Assembly: GCF_008831285.2 (NCBI RefSeq)
Contig: NC_045146.1
Span: 15,701,289-15,765,288 of the forward strand
Origin: Nymphaea colorata
Lineage: Eukaryota > Streptophyta > Magnoliopsida > Nymphaeales > Nymphaeaceae
Length of the DNA stretch: 64,000 nucleotides
Reading direction: 5' to 3'
Shown here: one piece after another, positions 11,070-36,822 of the stretch
How the letters are laid out: each line of letters starts with the position of its first letter
Position numbering within the stretch: position 1 is the stretch's first letter
Made by a program: the position numbers and the translations under genes
The notes under the pieces: model-generated
What the model saw: the letters and a program-made list of their open reading frames with translations, nothing else
Database searches by the model: none
What the model was told of the DNA's origin: nothing

Positions 11070-11212
11070 AATATATATATATAAAGAGTGTGTGTTGCGT
11101 GCTAATCGAACAATCAATTGACATCGCCAAAAGCCATATATAAATATATATATATATAAAAGAGTGTATGTTGTGTGCTAATAGAACAATCAATCGGCAT
11201 CGCCAAAAGCCA
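11070..11212 (+). repeat. Two-copy diverged tandem repeat, about 75-bp period
   Basis: A unit containing an (AT)n tract, AGAGTGTRTGTTGYGTGCTA and ATCGCCAAAAGCCAT occurs at about 11070-11136 and again at 11145-11212 with a few substitutions. Confidence 0.8.
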
Positions 11213-13662
11213 TTAGCGGAGAGATTTTTTTTTTGTATTAATTTAATATTTTTAATTTGTTTTTAGTACTTATATGTATTTATATATATATATATATATA
11301 ATTATAATTTGACTTATACAACAAAAAAATTCTAGCCTTACTTGTAGACTGTATACATGCCAAGTCAAGCGGGGCCAACTCTAAGTCCACTTAAGAAAAT
11401 TAAAGCTTGAATTAGAGTTCAGCTCAAAGTCTAGTGGAGATTCATATAACAAAGTAACAAACTAGAGTTCCACTTGACCATATAATGTTGAGCTCGACCT
11501 GCTTAACTTGTTTTTGTTAACTTAATCGATCTCTTGTTTTAACTCATTTAAATGGTTTCTTTTAACTAATTCAACTACAAATGACTATCTAACAAAAATC
11601 CAAAAAAAAAAAAAAAGAAACAAATATTTTACATCTAAACATCCCTCAAATGAAAACTTAACAACAGAAAATCTCTCATTCATGACACATTTATGTAGTC
11701 AATGAGAGTTGAGTTTAAAGGAATCGGAATCTTGTAGCTCAAACTCGACTAGTTTAACATTCTGGGCATAAATTTAAACTCAAAAACTAGCCTAGTTTTA
11801 GTCAATTTGCGTGCATCCAGCAAGAATTAAACTTACTAATTCGCCAATTATGAGTAAGTGTTTTTGCAAAACTTGGTGTATATATATATATATGTGTGTG
11901 TGACTTGAAGTTCTTCGAGGAAAGCGATCTGTGTTAATAAAGTTATGTACGTTCATGAAATTTTAGAAGGGTCAAAGCATAGTTGTTACTGATTTAAAAT
12001 TAATTTTGTTGGATATCAAATTTTTTGTTAATCACGTCAAACTTAATAAATTCCACAACCCTAGCGAAAGCAAGCACAGAGAAAACCAATATAAATTACC
12101 AACAACAAAAATTACAAAATAAATGGGGAAAACTAATTTATTGTGTTCTTTAAATTATATCTGATATTTTAGAACAAGCACTAGCATTTAATTGCAACTG
12201 AATCCATGTCCATATGGTGCGATGCAGCGGACCCTAAGGTTGTTGGGCACTAACCACTAAATTAAATCCCACGGCATCAAAGTGCCCCCAAAGAACAATT
12301 GGTTGGCAACTTTGTCTTATCTGAAAGAAGACCATTGGGATCAGTTGTAACTCCTGTTATCTAGATATATCCACATATCCAGAAATATGAGATATTGTGG
12401 GAAAAGTGGGCAACAGATTGCTTCGTCACTTACAGAATTAGATGGATTGCTTGTAACCAGTTTCGGATCCGTTTAGTTAGATTCATTACTCAAATTCAGA
12501 ATCATTTACTAATCGGTTAATTCAGATTTGAGGTGTTGTTCTTTAGCTGAATCTGGATTTGAGTATGATATTTGAGCGGGATCCAATAAAGAGATGCCCA
12601 AATGCATACAAATGTTGGGTTTTTATGTTATTCGGATCCGAAGTACATCCTATATAGTAAGATTTGAACCCAGTAGCGCAGCTACATTAGAGTGGCGTGG
12701 GCAGTTGCCCACGCGAGCAATAAAATTTTTATTTATTTCTACATAGATTTCTTATAATTATTTACGTGCCCCTTCAAAAATGAGAATTTTTATAACAGTA
12801 TCCCATAACAAAAAAAATTTATGGCTCCACCACTGCCTTAACCAAATTAGAATATAATTAAATTAAGATTCCATAGGGTCCGATTGAATCGCATTTGATT
12901 GGGCAAACGGTTGAACTCACTCAAATCTGAACTCCTAGCGTATTGCTTTGAGTCTCTGTGTTTAGTCACAATACATTTCATTGAGCAGCTATCCTATATA
13001 TATATATATATATATATATGTGGAGTGTTAGTGATAGACAAGGAATGATTCTGGAAGCATAAAAGCGGTGCAGGTGTTAGGTGAGATGAAACGAACAGGA
13101 TACTCTAAATATTTGCTGTGACATCATATGATAGAGACTGGAGAGTCTTTTCTGCAGGAAGATGAAATGTAGGGTGCAGAGTGCAGAGGCGGTATGGCCA
13201 AGATGAACGTGGAACCACTTTATGGACGGTCAGATGTTACCAGCTTTTTAAAGATGGGAAAAGGCCAAACAGGGTTTGTTTAAGTGAAAGAAATTCATAG
13301 AGTAAGCAAGTTAAGGAGTAACAGATCAAGAAGGATAGAGTCATCGCAGGAGGGAAAGAGTTATTTTCTTCTGTGCTGATGAAGAAGGACAGAGTCATCA
13401 CAGACTGGCAGTACGCACAGTACAAGGCTCAGTATGCTTTGTCTTCTTATCGTCTAAGTTTGGCAGTTTGTGACTTTGCATTTTATGTGGAAGAATCTTC
13501 ACAGTTCCCAAGGAGAGTAACAGGTCCAAGACTAATAATTCCAGCAGAAAACTGGCTCCCATGTATTCTGTATGTGTCTGCATAGGTGCCTGATCTCTAC
13601 CCATTTCTGAAAAAGTGGCCCTTTCATTCTGATCTTTAACTCGCTCGATGGGTGTAGTTTGC

Positions 13663-13965
13663 TGGCAGGCTTGAGTGTCACGCTGTGATGCATTTTGCGC
13701 TATTTTCTGAACTGCGTTCATGTCAGCGATAGAACGATGCATTCTTCAACTTGAATGCAAGCATGAGCTTATCTTTATTATTGCAATCTCACACTAAAGT
13801 TTGAAACTTAAGTGGCAGGCTTCAGTGTCACGCTAGTGATGCATTTTGTGCTATTTTCTGACCTGCGTCGGTGTCAGCGACAGAACAGTGCATTCTTCAA
13901 CTTAAATGCAAGCACGAGCTTATCTTTACTATTGCAGTCTCACACTAAAGTAGTTTGAAACTTAA
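13663..13965 (+). repeat. Two-copy tandem duplication, about 150-bp period
   Basis: Copy 1 about 13663-13810, copy 2 about 13813-13965. Both start TGGCAGGCTTSAGTGTCACG and end in a block around CACACTAAAGT..TTGAAACTTA. Copies differ at roughly one base in ten, so the duplication is old. Confidence 0.85.
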
Positions 13966-15159
13966 TGGCAATCAGTTTATTTATATGAAATAGATTCAAC
14001 AATTAACCGTCGAATGATCAAAATGTTTAAACACAGTATAGTGGCAAACAAATGACAAAATGGAACACCCATGAGAAGGGCACATGGTGGCCTTGTGTGG
14101 GGTCAGACCACTGAAGCCGATGATTGGAATGGACAAAGAGAAGTAAACAGAGAAGCTAGGAATGACAATCGGGAAAAGTTGCGCATGAAAGTTTTTAAGA
14201 CGACTATTTCTCTTCCAAGAAAAATTCACAGGCAGTTGTTTCTTTAGAAATGTGATCCTTGGTTAAATTTTTTACTCATGGAAGGCCGATCTCCATTTCA
14301 ATTTCCCATAGTGTCAAATTCTTGCGTTGTTTTGTTTTAAATAGGGTCACTGACATGCAAATTGAAGTATAGTGGGGGATATGATGAAATACTCCTTTGC
14401 TCATGATGAAAAACTTCCTTCAATCCATAAAACGACAGGACATATAACACAAACACACCCATCGTCTTACTCATTAGTTTTACATAAATTGCTTTGAAGT
14501 GGTTAAAAATGAAAATGAAAAAAGACTCAACAACAATAGCAATAATGTGTTGAATATTAGTCGCTAGTTGAACTTATTGAAATCGTGTATTAGTGAGGTT
14601 ATTTAAACCATCCGGAGTAATCAATGGTTAAAAGAAAAAGAATCATATATGTGAATTAATTTGATAATCAGGAATAAATGATTGCTTATAGCATGATTTA
14701 CAAAGTTCAAATCCGAGTCATTAATACAAACACAAGTTTCCTTATCCAGCATGCATGTATTTTGAGTCATTTTTTGTCATGTCAACAGTGTAATTCATAT
14801 TCAGTTTTAATTTAAAAGTTTCATTTGGATCGAATTTGGATTCTGAATTTAAAATTTGAGGTCCGGGTACTGTTTAATCATTTCTTAGTTCACGTTTGAA
14901 TATTGAATGTGGACATGTAAACATCCGATAAATCAAACATGGTCACTATATGATAAATCAAATATGATACAAATATGATCAGCTGACATCCTCAAGGCCA
15001 TACCCATACATTCGACTTGAGCTTAGCTCAGCTTTTATTTATTAAAATAATATTTTTCATGTGGCAAGGACAAGAGGAGTCGATCTATGAACCCACCTCT
15101 TATGAGTTGGAAAGAGAATCAGTAGAACAACTTTTTCTTCTTATAATATTGCAAAGCGC

Positions 15160-15162
<3 letters not shown>

Positions 15163-15237
<75 letters not shown>
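15163..15237 (+). repeat. Long (AT)n microsatellite
   Basis: About 37 uninterrupted TA dinucleotides; the longest such run in the window. Confidence 0.95.
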
Positions 15238-15239
<2 letters not shown>

Positions 15240-16395
15240 TTACTCGCTAAAAAAATCCAGCTATGACTTGCCCTTAACTGACCCTAACTCGGCCAAACTC
15301 ACCCATGATTGGGCTTGACTTGTCCTAGTTCATCCGATCCAACTGCAGTGATTTACATTATGGTTATTTTTAATACTTGACCGAATCGATGAGTCAACTT
15401 GTTAACTGGATCGAAATTCAAGTAATAAGTTTACCGACTATGGTTAGAGCACAAGAGTCTAGAAATAGCTCGTGCTTTGGCTTCTAGACGTTTAGTAGTC
15501 ATAGCTCATTCAAAAGTGTTCATTAAAAAGAAAGGCCCCGCTTTCTCATTCGACCAGGTGCTGGAAACTGGCCACCACGGTGTCTGGCTGATAGCGAAAA
15601 TGAGTCTGTAAGATCGCTAAAGATGGTGACTTTAGCCGGACCACCGAAAGATAACAATATTTTTCTTTTTCTTTTTAATTTTAACATCTTAATAAAGTTA
15701 AAATCAAGTTTAGAAACCATGTCATATGGCCGAATCCTAACTTTCTTATTTTGCGTTCTGTCATTTAAAGATCTTTTTTTTTCTATTCTATGAGAAAGTC
15801 CACCTTTCATAATCTTGAATGTCGCATTATAATCATGTATCATTCAACTTGAATGTCGCGTTTATTACTTTTAACGACCAAAAAGCAATGTTGTAAACAT
15901 CATGTATCATTTTCGCATCGGTTGATAAAAATTTTTACGTAGCAGCCCATATTCTTATAGCTTTTAATTGTTTTAGAACATTCTAAACAAATTAAACTTA
16001 ATTAAAAAAATCAACAAAAGAGAAGAAAAACGTGTTCGTGGCGTTCTCAGATGTCACGATAATGGGCAGCAGTTGGCCGTCTACATCAGCGTTCTAAAGT
16101 GCGCCATTTTCATATATAATAACGGTGTGGCTTCAACTTCAACCCTCCACGACCGACCGTTCCGTAGCCAATATCTTCCGCATCAGAAAGCAACCGCCTT
16201 CTCCCGACAGTGCCAATAAAGCTGCACTTTCCTGTGGAAACACCCCTTTTGTGGAGATTATTTACACAATTGTTTTTGGATTTGGATCTGGTGCATGATA
16301 AAAGCAGATAGGATCCGATTCCCTGCACCATTCTAGATATTACTTATACCAAATGCCGCCGTACTTGGGTGAATAATAAGAGTATTTTATCATAC

Positions 16396-16467
16396 TGTTC
16401 AACGAGAGAACTGAAACTTTCATCTTCTCTGTGTTCAACGAGAGAACTGAAACCTTCATCCTCTATG
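16396..16467 (+). repeat. 36-bp tandem duplication
   Basis: TGTTCAACGAGAGAACTGAA followed by ACYTTCATCYTCT occurs twice back to back with few differences. Confidence 0.8.
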
Positions 16468-17527
16468 TGTCTTACAAGAACACCTCTGTTATACTTCAAC
16501 TTGCACATCAATAAGTTCTTTATAAGAAACAATATGTTCTATTTCATGAATATATCATATTTTTAGAATACATGCATAAAATATTATGTTTCCAATGATG
16601 CAATATTCCTGATGCCAAACACGCGTTTATGCATCTCAATCTTTTTCATTGAGCTCATGTGGTTTACACAGTTGGCTTGATAAGAATCGGCATTTGAACT
16701 TTGTTTTAAGTGCATATGCATGTGTTGTGTTTTTCCATCTAACAGGTTGGTATCTATGTAAACATTGATCTCCTTACATCTATAGAGAGAGGGAGCAATT
16801 GCAAAATTGCGACGTAAGAGGATTATAATGACTAGATGTAATCTATAGACTTTGTTGAGGTTGAGTTCGATAGCTTTAGATTCAAGATTCAAAATGATTA
16901 ATCGAGATATCTACTGTAACATCTTGGACAGATTTTGAGATATATAATTTTTGCAATGTTAGACATGAACAGATGTTAGATCTGCGCTTAGATTAAAGGC
17001 CATCAAAAGTAACTTACTTGGTCTCGTCTTGAAAGAAGTTTTTTGCTGGAGAAATTAAAACAATGGGTTTTTGCCGGTTTTAGGATTGATTTTTTCTCAA
17101 ATAACACATATTAATCGTATATAGCGAATTCTGATGATAAGTAAAACCAACATACTGTCAGTTTATATATCTAAATACACTGGCTAAGCAAATCCAAATT
17201 CAGCATTCTAAGAGTGGGACTTGGAGAGAATGGTAGATGAAATCCGACCCGTTCTATGAATGGCAATTTGGTAAATTGATTGAAAATCGGGGATATTATT
17301 GGAACAAGAATGGAAAAGCAAAAAGGAAAGATGCTCCGTTAATCCGTTTGAAGGGAACCCGCCATTTTCCTCCTCTCCCTGCTTTTCCTTTTCATCTGCT
17401 TCCAACTGACTGACAAGTGACATCCGATCAATTTACTCTCGTCCTCTTGGATCCCAACGGCCGTAGGCAGCGGCTAGAGGTCGGCCGGCCGGCGAACTGA
17501 CTATCGAGACTCCGTCGGAGAGAGGCG

Positions 17528-30259
<12,732 letters not shown>

Positions 30260-31858
30260 AAAATTCACAGTGAAAGATACTACATTCTCTCTTACCCGGG
30301 TGTAGTATTTCCCATATACTCAATGTTGGTTATTGTTCTTCTTTTTCGATCTGTGTTGGCCTTCTTCAATTTCTTCTTTGCCTTGTATAGAAATTCACAG
30401 GCAATTTTTTTGTTGTTCTCAGGTACCATGGACTTCGCTGTATATTTTTCTGGCGTTTGATGTGCCTGTTGTGGTAGAAGGGTACAGCTTACTATTGAGC
30501 AACCTATTTTTGAATTTACTGTCAAGAGCATCACGCAAATGGTTCTGTTCTTGGCTTTAGCTAGATCTTGTGAATTACGACATGTTGTAACATGGTATTA
30601 TGATTCCTCAGCAGTATTAGGTTGTATCTTATCACAGAATGGTTTGCCAAATTTTATGTACATTTCTATATTGAAGTTTATTTTTTCCGACATGCTAATT
30701 CTTAATTTAAATGGAATGTGTATTCAGTTAGCAAATACATTTTCTTGATTTTTTTCCTTCAAGAATTGTGTGTGTGGAGGCAAATATGTTAGCCAAGCAA
30801 GACTTTGTCTATTGAATGGTTAAAGTTACATAGTGGCTGCTGCGGAAATCATGTGGATGTTGGCCATGGATTCCCATGCACATGTTGCAAAGCGTGGTGC
30901 ATATTTCAGTGAAGGAACGGGAAAGCATAGATTCGCCATCAGATCTAACTCAAGAAATAAACGCAGCATAAGCTGCAGCTTGATGACGTATAGATCCAAA
31001 TCAAATCGTTGCCATTAACTTGTAATTATAATGTGAACAGCGTAAGCATGTTTTGGATCACAGGTCTTACTTCATCCAGCAGTTTACGGGTTGAATAGAT
31101 CTGATTAATGTATTCGAGGTTGGTATATGGGGGGCATGAGTCAAACCGGATTAAGAGATTCAACCCGAGCTGTCTTCCAGTCAAGGCTTACAAATTTTCC
31201 TTTGCAGTGAACATCTGAAAATATTATTATTTTGGGCCGATCTCGTTTGCCAATCAAAAAAATATTTTACAGATCTCCCTATAAATGATCTAGAGAGTCC
31301 TGATTCTGGTCAGGTAACGATGCGGTGTCTGCCAATTTCAACCATAACTGAAGTGAACACTGTCATTCTGTTACTTTGCTGATCAGTCTCATTAAAATCG
31401 ACCACCTTCGGCTGATTTGATTAATCCATAAAGAAATGATGCAATATAATAATGGAAACTACCAATTTAGCGCGCAAAGCCCAAGTTTCCATCTCTTTCC
31501 CTTGTCTTTAGGGTGGAAAATTCGTTTATCGTTTTAAATATTCAGTGATTCTAATTAACTTCGATTCGCTTAACTTTAAGCAACATATTTATTATCATAA
31601 ATTTTTAAGAAGGATTTTTATATAGTATTTTTTCAATTTAAAAACTATTGTGTTTTGCTTTATTTGGTTGGGGGGAAGACGGCGACCGTTTTTGAGGAAG
31701 ATGGAGGACGAGGATTCTGTGATCTATTTAAGAGTACGATTTGGCTGCTATTAAGAAACCTCGCTCACTCTGGGGTTACGCTGGGTTTGGGGATAACCTG
31801 AGCTCACCAATCGCATCAACCGAAGAAGCCCGAAACGAGTGGCGAACGCTTACTTTCC
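30260..31858. other. CIPK8 3' UTR/downstream and intergenic sequence
   Basis: The 3' UTR of CIPK8 must start at 30260; I cannot fix its end. No coding frame with a recognisable family occurs before the HSP70 promoter. Nothing else stands out. Confidence 0.5.
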
Positions 31859-31867
31859 TATAAAAGG
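31859..31867 (+). promoter_or_regulatory. TATA box of the mitochondrial HSP70 gene
   Basis: TATAAAAGG, 133 bp upstream of the HSP70 ATG, in good position for a transcript starting near 31890-31900. Scattered GAA/TTC trimers lie upstream (around 31821-31847) but do not form a convincing heat-shock element. Confidence 0.65.
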
Positions 31868-31999
31868 CGACCACTGTAAGTGTTGGCACTGGTTCGACCT
31901 CATTTCTAGGGCAAACAAAAAACCTAAAAGCAAAGTCTCTCTCCCTCTCTCTCTTGCGTGTTCTGCTACTCTGCTCCCGCGGGAAGTCGCGAGAAGGCG

Positions 32000-33604
32000 A
32001 TGGCGGCTTCTGCGATGCTTGGGGCGATAAGGAGGCGTGCGCTCCCTCTTCGTTCTTCTCCATCTCTCGGCTACCTTTGCCGCTCCGTAAGCCTCTATCT
32101 TTTTTCGTTTTACGGCTGGGTTTCTTCTTTTCCGCACTTCATCTGGTTTTTGGTTTCTTTTTTTTTTTTTTTTTGTATTTCTGCTTTGGGATTTTGGTTC
32201 ATTTGCTCTGCTGGAATTAGTTGCCGTGATCCGAGTTGTGGATGAGGCTGAACTCCGGAATCGGTGGGTAAGAGATTGATATGTTATTAGTGCTCTCGTT
32301 ATCCTTTGTTCGGCGATAGGGTGATGAAATTCGTGTTAGTTTGGCTTCAATACGGGTTTTAAATTTGGGGTTATTGGTTGTTGGTGGTTTTAGTCTATTT
32401 TGTGTCGTTCTAGCCGATCTACTTCATCTGGGATATGACCTAAGCAATTTATCATCAAGTGACAAACTATTTGTCTTGCCTATGGTATGGAAAAGAAAGT
32501 AACCAAGACAACATGAGATCAATTATGCTTAAGGGTAGAAAATCTTTCTTTCCTTCCAATTCCAAGCAATCCTAGCCCTGTCTGGTAAGATCAAAAGTGA
32601 AGTTCTTCGCTCTCCCTTGCTTACTACTCACAGTTGCTCTTGGATTTTCACTCTTAGAGGGTATCTGCATTTCCAAGAGTAATACTTATTCTCCGCCAGA
32701 AACAAGCGCATGGGTGTGGATCCCGCGAGACGGTGGTGCTATAAGCCCACCGCCCTTGCCTTGGTGAGAAAGAAGTGAATGGGAAAGCTTCAGGATTAGC
32801 TAAATGAAAGCCATCCCTCGATCTCTTATATCGGAAATCCTCATCTCCTAAGGATGTTCACTTTCTGGTGTTGGAGCGGCAATACCATGCATGAAGACTG
32901 TAGATATAGCACATAAGTGATTCTGATGCAACAGAAACTATTTCTGCACTAAATCGTTCGGGCGTGCAAATTTTATGTTATCTACGTTAACATACTGAAT
33001 TTCCGTCTTGATGCACCTTATTCTTCTACCCAACATTTCTTAAAGTTTGACCTGTTATTCCTTTATGCATCATCATCAAAAATACTTCTGGAACACTGCT
33101 AACTTCTTTATTTTAGATACATCAGGTCTAGTCCTCAAGTTCTTTAGTAGTGTCGTTTTCTTTCTCATACTCTATGGCGAGGATATTTGCAAGTCTACAC
33201 GGGCTATTTTATCTCTTTACAAAGGACTGACATGCTTACATGGAGGCTATGTTTCTTAAGTTTTAAGTAACCGTTGACTTTGATGAAAGAAACTGGATAT
33301 CTGAAAGAATTAGAAAGAAATCTCAGTTCCAGTATAACATCCCATATGGCTGTGAATATTATTGTTTATGTATGTCATCATCCTTGTGACATTTGAATTC
33401 AATCCACATAATGTCATAATGGTTCCTTCGTCCGGGAACTCATCTCAGGTAGCATATCAATGTGCCAGTGTCTTTTTTTTCTTTTCAGAATGGAAAAAAA
33501 GTTGTTTCTAATATCTATAGTAGGAAACATGATGAAGGATAAAAGATTGACAATGGTATGTAACATAATTTAAAGAGATGCGCTAGAAAATTATTTGTCC
33601 TTTA

Positions 33605-33644
<40 letters not shown>

Positions 33645-36600
33645 GGAGAGAGAGAGAGAGAGACAACTAATTGCAGAAGCTTAGAGATAGGCTGGTCTTA
33701 GCAGGTGCGTTTCTTCTTTAAACGAAGATCACATCCTACAGAAGTTAAAAAGGTTCTCTGTCAGACTGGTGCCTGCCTGCCTGCCTGCCTTTGTTCTACA
33801 TTTTCTGTAAATCTGATGTCCATGAGAGTATAGTTTTTAGTGTGATCATGCTGATACCTATTTTTCATGTGGTCTATTAATAAAATTTGATGCTTGTTTC
33901 CTGAATTTTATGAAACATTCCTTGTGAATCTTCTCTATGTCTGCTACTGGGATTCTTTCCAACTGTTTGGGGCCTTGGGCACCTATCTTGACTATGCAAA
34001 TGTTAAGATCATTTTACAACGAGTATCTTAGTACCTAAACAGCATGCAATACTTTTCAAATGAGCCAGGAGATTTGCACTCGGAACAGATCGTAGTAGGA
34101 CTTTTCTTAGAATAATGCTTAGTGGAATGTATGGATTAATTTGATTGCTTGCTGCTCTTCTGTGTTACTTGTTTAGGTTAACAGCTCAAGCAGTTCATAT
34201 GGAAGTTCCTTTTCATACCACAGATGGATGAGAGCCTTCAGGTATTGAATCAGCTACCAGACATTGTGGGCCCTTAACGTTTGAAACTTTTCCTTTATTC
34301 CTGCTAACATAAACCGTGTCTTTTTGCAGCTCAAAACCTGCTGGAAATGATGTCATTGGAATTGATCTGGGTACCACTAATTCTTGTGTAGCAGTTATGG
34401 AGGGCAAGGTTGTTATGGTTATTATTTTTTTCTGATCAGTAAGTGAATTGTGAAAATGCTAATTTTCTTGCATTTGATATAGAATGCAAAAGTGATAGAA
34501 AACTCTGAAGGTGCACGGACTACCCCATCGGTTGTTGCTTTCAACCAGAAAGGAGAGTTGCTTGTGGGAACTCCAGCTAAGCGTCAAGCAGTAACTAATC
34601 CAACAAATACACTCTTTGGAACCAAGCGGCTTATAGGAAGACGTTTTGATGATCCGCAAACTCAGAAAGAGATGAAGATGGTTCCTTACAAGATTGTAAA
34701 GGCACCCAATGGGGATGCATGGGTTGAAGCAAATGGACAGCAGTACTCACCAAGTCAAATTGGTGCCTTTGTTCTCACAAAGATGAAGGAAACTGCAGAG
34801 TCATACCTTGGCAAATCTGTTAGCAAGGCTGTGATCACTGTTCCTGCTTATTTCAATGATGCTCAAAGGCAGGCCACAAAAGATGCAGGAAGGATTGCAG
34901 GACTTGATGTGCAGAGAATTATTAATGAGCCAACAGCTGCTGCACTTTCTTATGGATTAAACAATAAGGAGGGCCTAATTGCTGTCTTTGATCTAGGTGG
35001 TGGAACGTTTGATGTCTCAATACTGGAGATCTCCAATGGTGTATTTGAGGTATTTCTTTTTTATGATTAATCATCGTGTCTTATCTGGAATTTGGAGCTG
35101 CTAATAATTATTTTGCTGTGCTAATTGTTGTCCGTTTTTTCCAGGTCAAAGCAACAAATGGTGACACCTTTTTGGGTGGGGAAGATTTTGACAATGCATT
35201 GCTGGAGTTCCTAGTGAGTGAGTTCAAGAGAACTGAGGCAATAGATCTTTCAAAAGACAGATTGGCTTTGCAAAGGCTTCGAGAAGCAGCAGAGAAAGCA
35301 AAAATAGAGCTGTCATCAACGGCCCAAACGGAGATCAATCTGCCATTCATTACAGCAGATGCATCTGGTGCAAAACATTTGAATATCACACTGACAAGGT
35401 CTAAGTTTGAGACCTTGGTCAATCACCTAATTGAGCGAACAAGAAATCCTTGCAAGAATTGCTTGAAGGACGCGGGCATATCCACTAAGGATGTTGATGA
35501 AGTTCTTCTGGTTGGTGGAATGACACGAGTTCCAAAAGTTCAAGAAACTGTCACAGAGATCTTTGGCAAGAATCCAAGCAAAGGAGTTAATCCTGATGAG
35601 GCAGTGGCAATGGGTGCTGCAATTCAGGGAGGCATACTTCGTGGTGATGTGAAGGAGTTGCTTCTCTTGGATGTTACTCCACTGTCACTTGGTATTGAGA
35701 CCCTTGGTGGTATTTTCACAAGGTTGATCAACAGAAACACCACCATTCCAACAAAGAAGAGTCAGGTAATATAGACACCACCACCTTGACTTCATAGATC
35801 ACACATTCATATGAATATGGTAGGGAATGGAACAAGACAGATTTTGCATTCATTTTATGTCGTTAAGGGTAATTCTGCGAGAAGGTATAGCCTTTTGTAA
35901 GAGGGTAATTCAACCGAGTTTGTGATGACTTACTATTTGCAGCTGTTTCCCACATTGCCAAAATAGTGGCAGTGTCTCAACTGCATCATACCTTTTTGTT
36001 TTGTTTTTAGGTTTTTTTTTTCACGAACACCTGCTGAACTGCATCATATCTTTGTTTCACTAGATAATGTAGCTAGGTTATGACATAAACTTGCTAAGTG
36101 CTGTTTGATGTTAAAATTATAACCATACTCCCTGTGAGTCAATAATTCTGCTTCGGTATGCTGAGAGTTGGTTTCTAATGCATCTGCACTTTTATTATTA
36201 GGTCTTCTCCACCGCTGCAGACAACCAGACTCAGGTAGGTGTGCGGGTATTGCAAGGAGAGCGTGAAATGGCTGCAGACAACAAGCTCTTGGGTGAATTT
36301 GAGCTTGTAGGAATTCCTCCAGCACCCAGAGGCATGCCCCAGATTGAGGTTACATTTGACATTGATGCCAATGGGATTGTCACTGTTTCTGCAAAGGACA
36401 AGGCTACTGGAAAGGAGCAGGCCATTACAATCCGGTCCTCAGGAGGCCTCTCAGAAGACGAGATTGAGAAAATGGTCAAGGAAGCAGAGTTGCATTCACA
36501 AAAGGATCAGGAGAGAAAAGCTTTGATTGATGTACGGAACAGTGCTGACACTGCAATATACAGTATTGAGAAGAGTGTGAGTGAATACAAAGACAAGATT

Positions 36601-36822
36601 CCTGCAGAAGTTGTATCTGAGATAGAATCTGCAGTAGCTGATCTAAGGAAATCTATGGCTGGTGAGAATGTCGATGATATAAAGGCAAAACTTGATGCTG
36701 CAAACAAGGCTGTCTCTAAGATTGGCCAGCACATGAACACGGGTGGATCTAGTGGTGCTGCTTCTGGTGGCGCTCAGGGCGATCATGCACAAGAGGCAGA
36801 ATATGAGGAGGTCAAGAAGTAA
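32000..36822 (+). CDS. Mitochondrial heat shock protein 70 (mtHSC70), complete
   Basis: Six exons: 32000-32086, 34177-34241, 34330-34408, 34483-35049, 35145-35765, 36202-36822; 679 aa, the normal length for plant mtHSP70. ATP-driven chaperone of the matrix and motor of protein import, acting with a DnaJ partner and GrpE. Seen: Arg/Ser-rich transit peptide ([20 protein letters not shown]), probable cleavage near RAFSS at residues 48-52, HSP70 signatures IDLGTTNS (62-69), [14 protein letters not shown] and [13 protein letters not shown], the substrate-binding domain from about [11 protein letters not shown], and a Gly/Ser/Ala linker before a C-terminal tail ending EEVKK. Cytosolic EEVD and ER HDEL tails are absent, and the signatures are of the DnaK-like organellar type. 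Intron 1 is 2,090 bp and separates the transit peptide. A usual TATA box lies 133 bp upstream. Confidence 0.96.
33609..33662 (+). repeat. (AT)n(GA)n microsatellite in mtHSP70 intron 1
   Basis: About 34 bp of AT followed by GGGG and a GA run. The same AT/GA pairing recurs at 42839, 59340 and 60652. Confidence 0.9.

Larger units (their letters stand above)
10941..17527. other. Gene-free intergenic region between the divergent GRDP and CIPK8 genes
   Basis: No reading frame here resembles a known family and none has a supportable exon structure. The DNA is AT-rich and holds diverged tandem duplications (11070-11212, 13663-13965, 16396-16467) and (AT)n tracts at about 11280-11301, 12997-13019 and 15163-15237. 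The stretch 12670-12835 (GGCGTGGGCAGTTGCCCACG and GGCTCCACCACTGCC) looks like degraded transposon sequence. Confidence 0.6.

Noticed and set aside
12660..12720. tRNA-like B-box (GGGTTCAAATC on the minus strand)
   Set aside because: No A-box or cloverleaf can be drawn; the flanks look like degraded transposon.
15017..15250. Reading frames consisting of Ile-Tyr repeats here and at 26.3, 26.7, 42.9, 59.4 and 60.6 kb
   Set aside because: They are translations of (AT)n microsatellites.
31800..31858. Heat-shock element upstream of mtHSP70
   Set aside because: GAA trimers are present but not in the required alternating nGAAnnTTCn spacing.
31776..32220. Overlapping reading frames around the HSP70 start
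   Set aside because: Shadows of HSP70 exon 1 and its leader in other frames.
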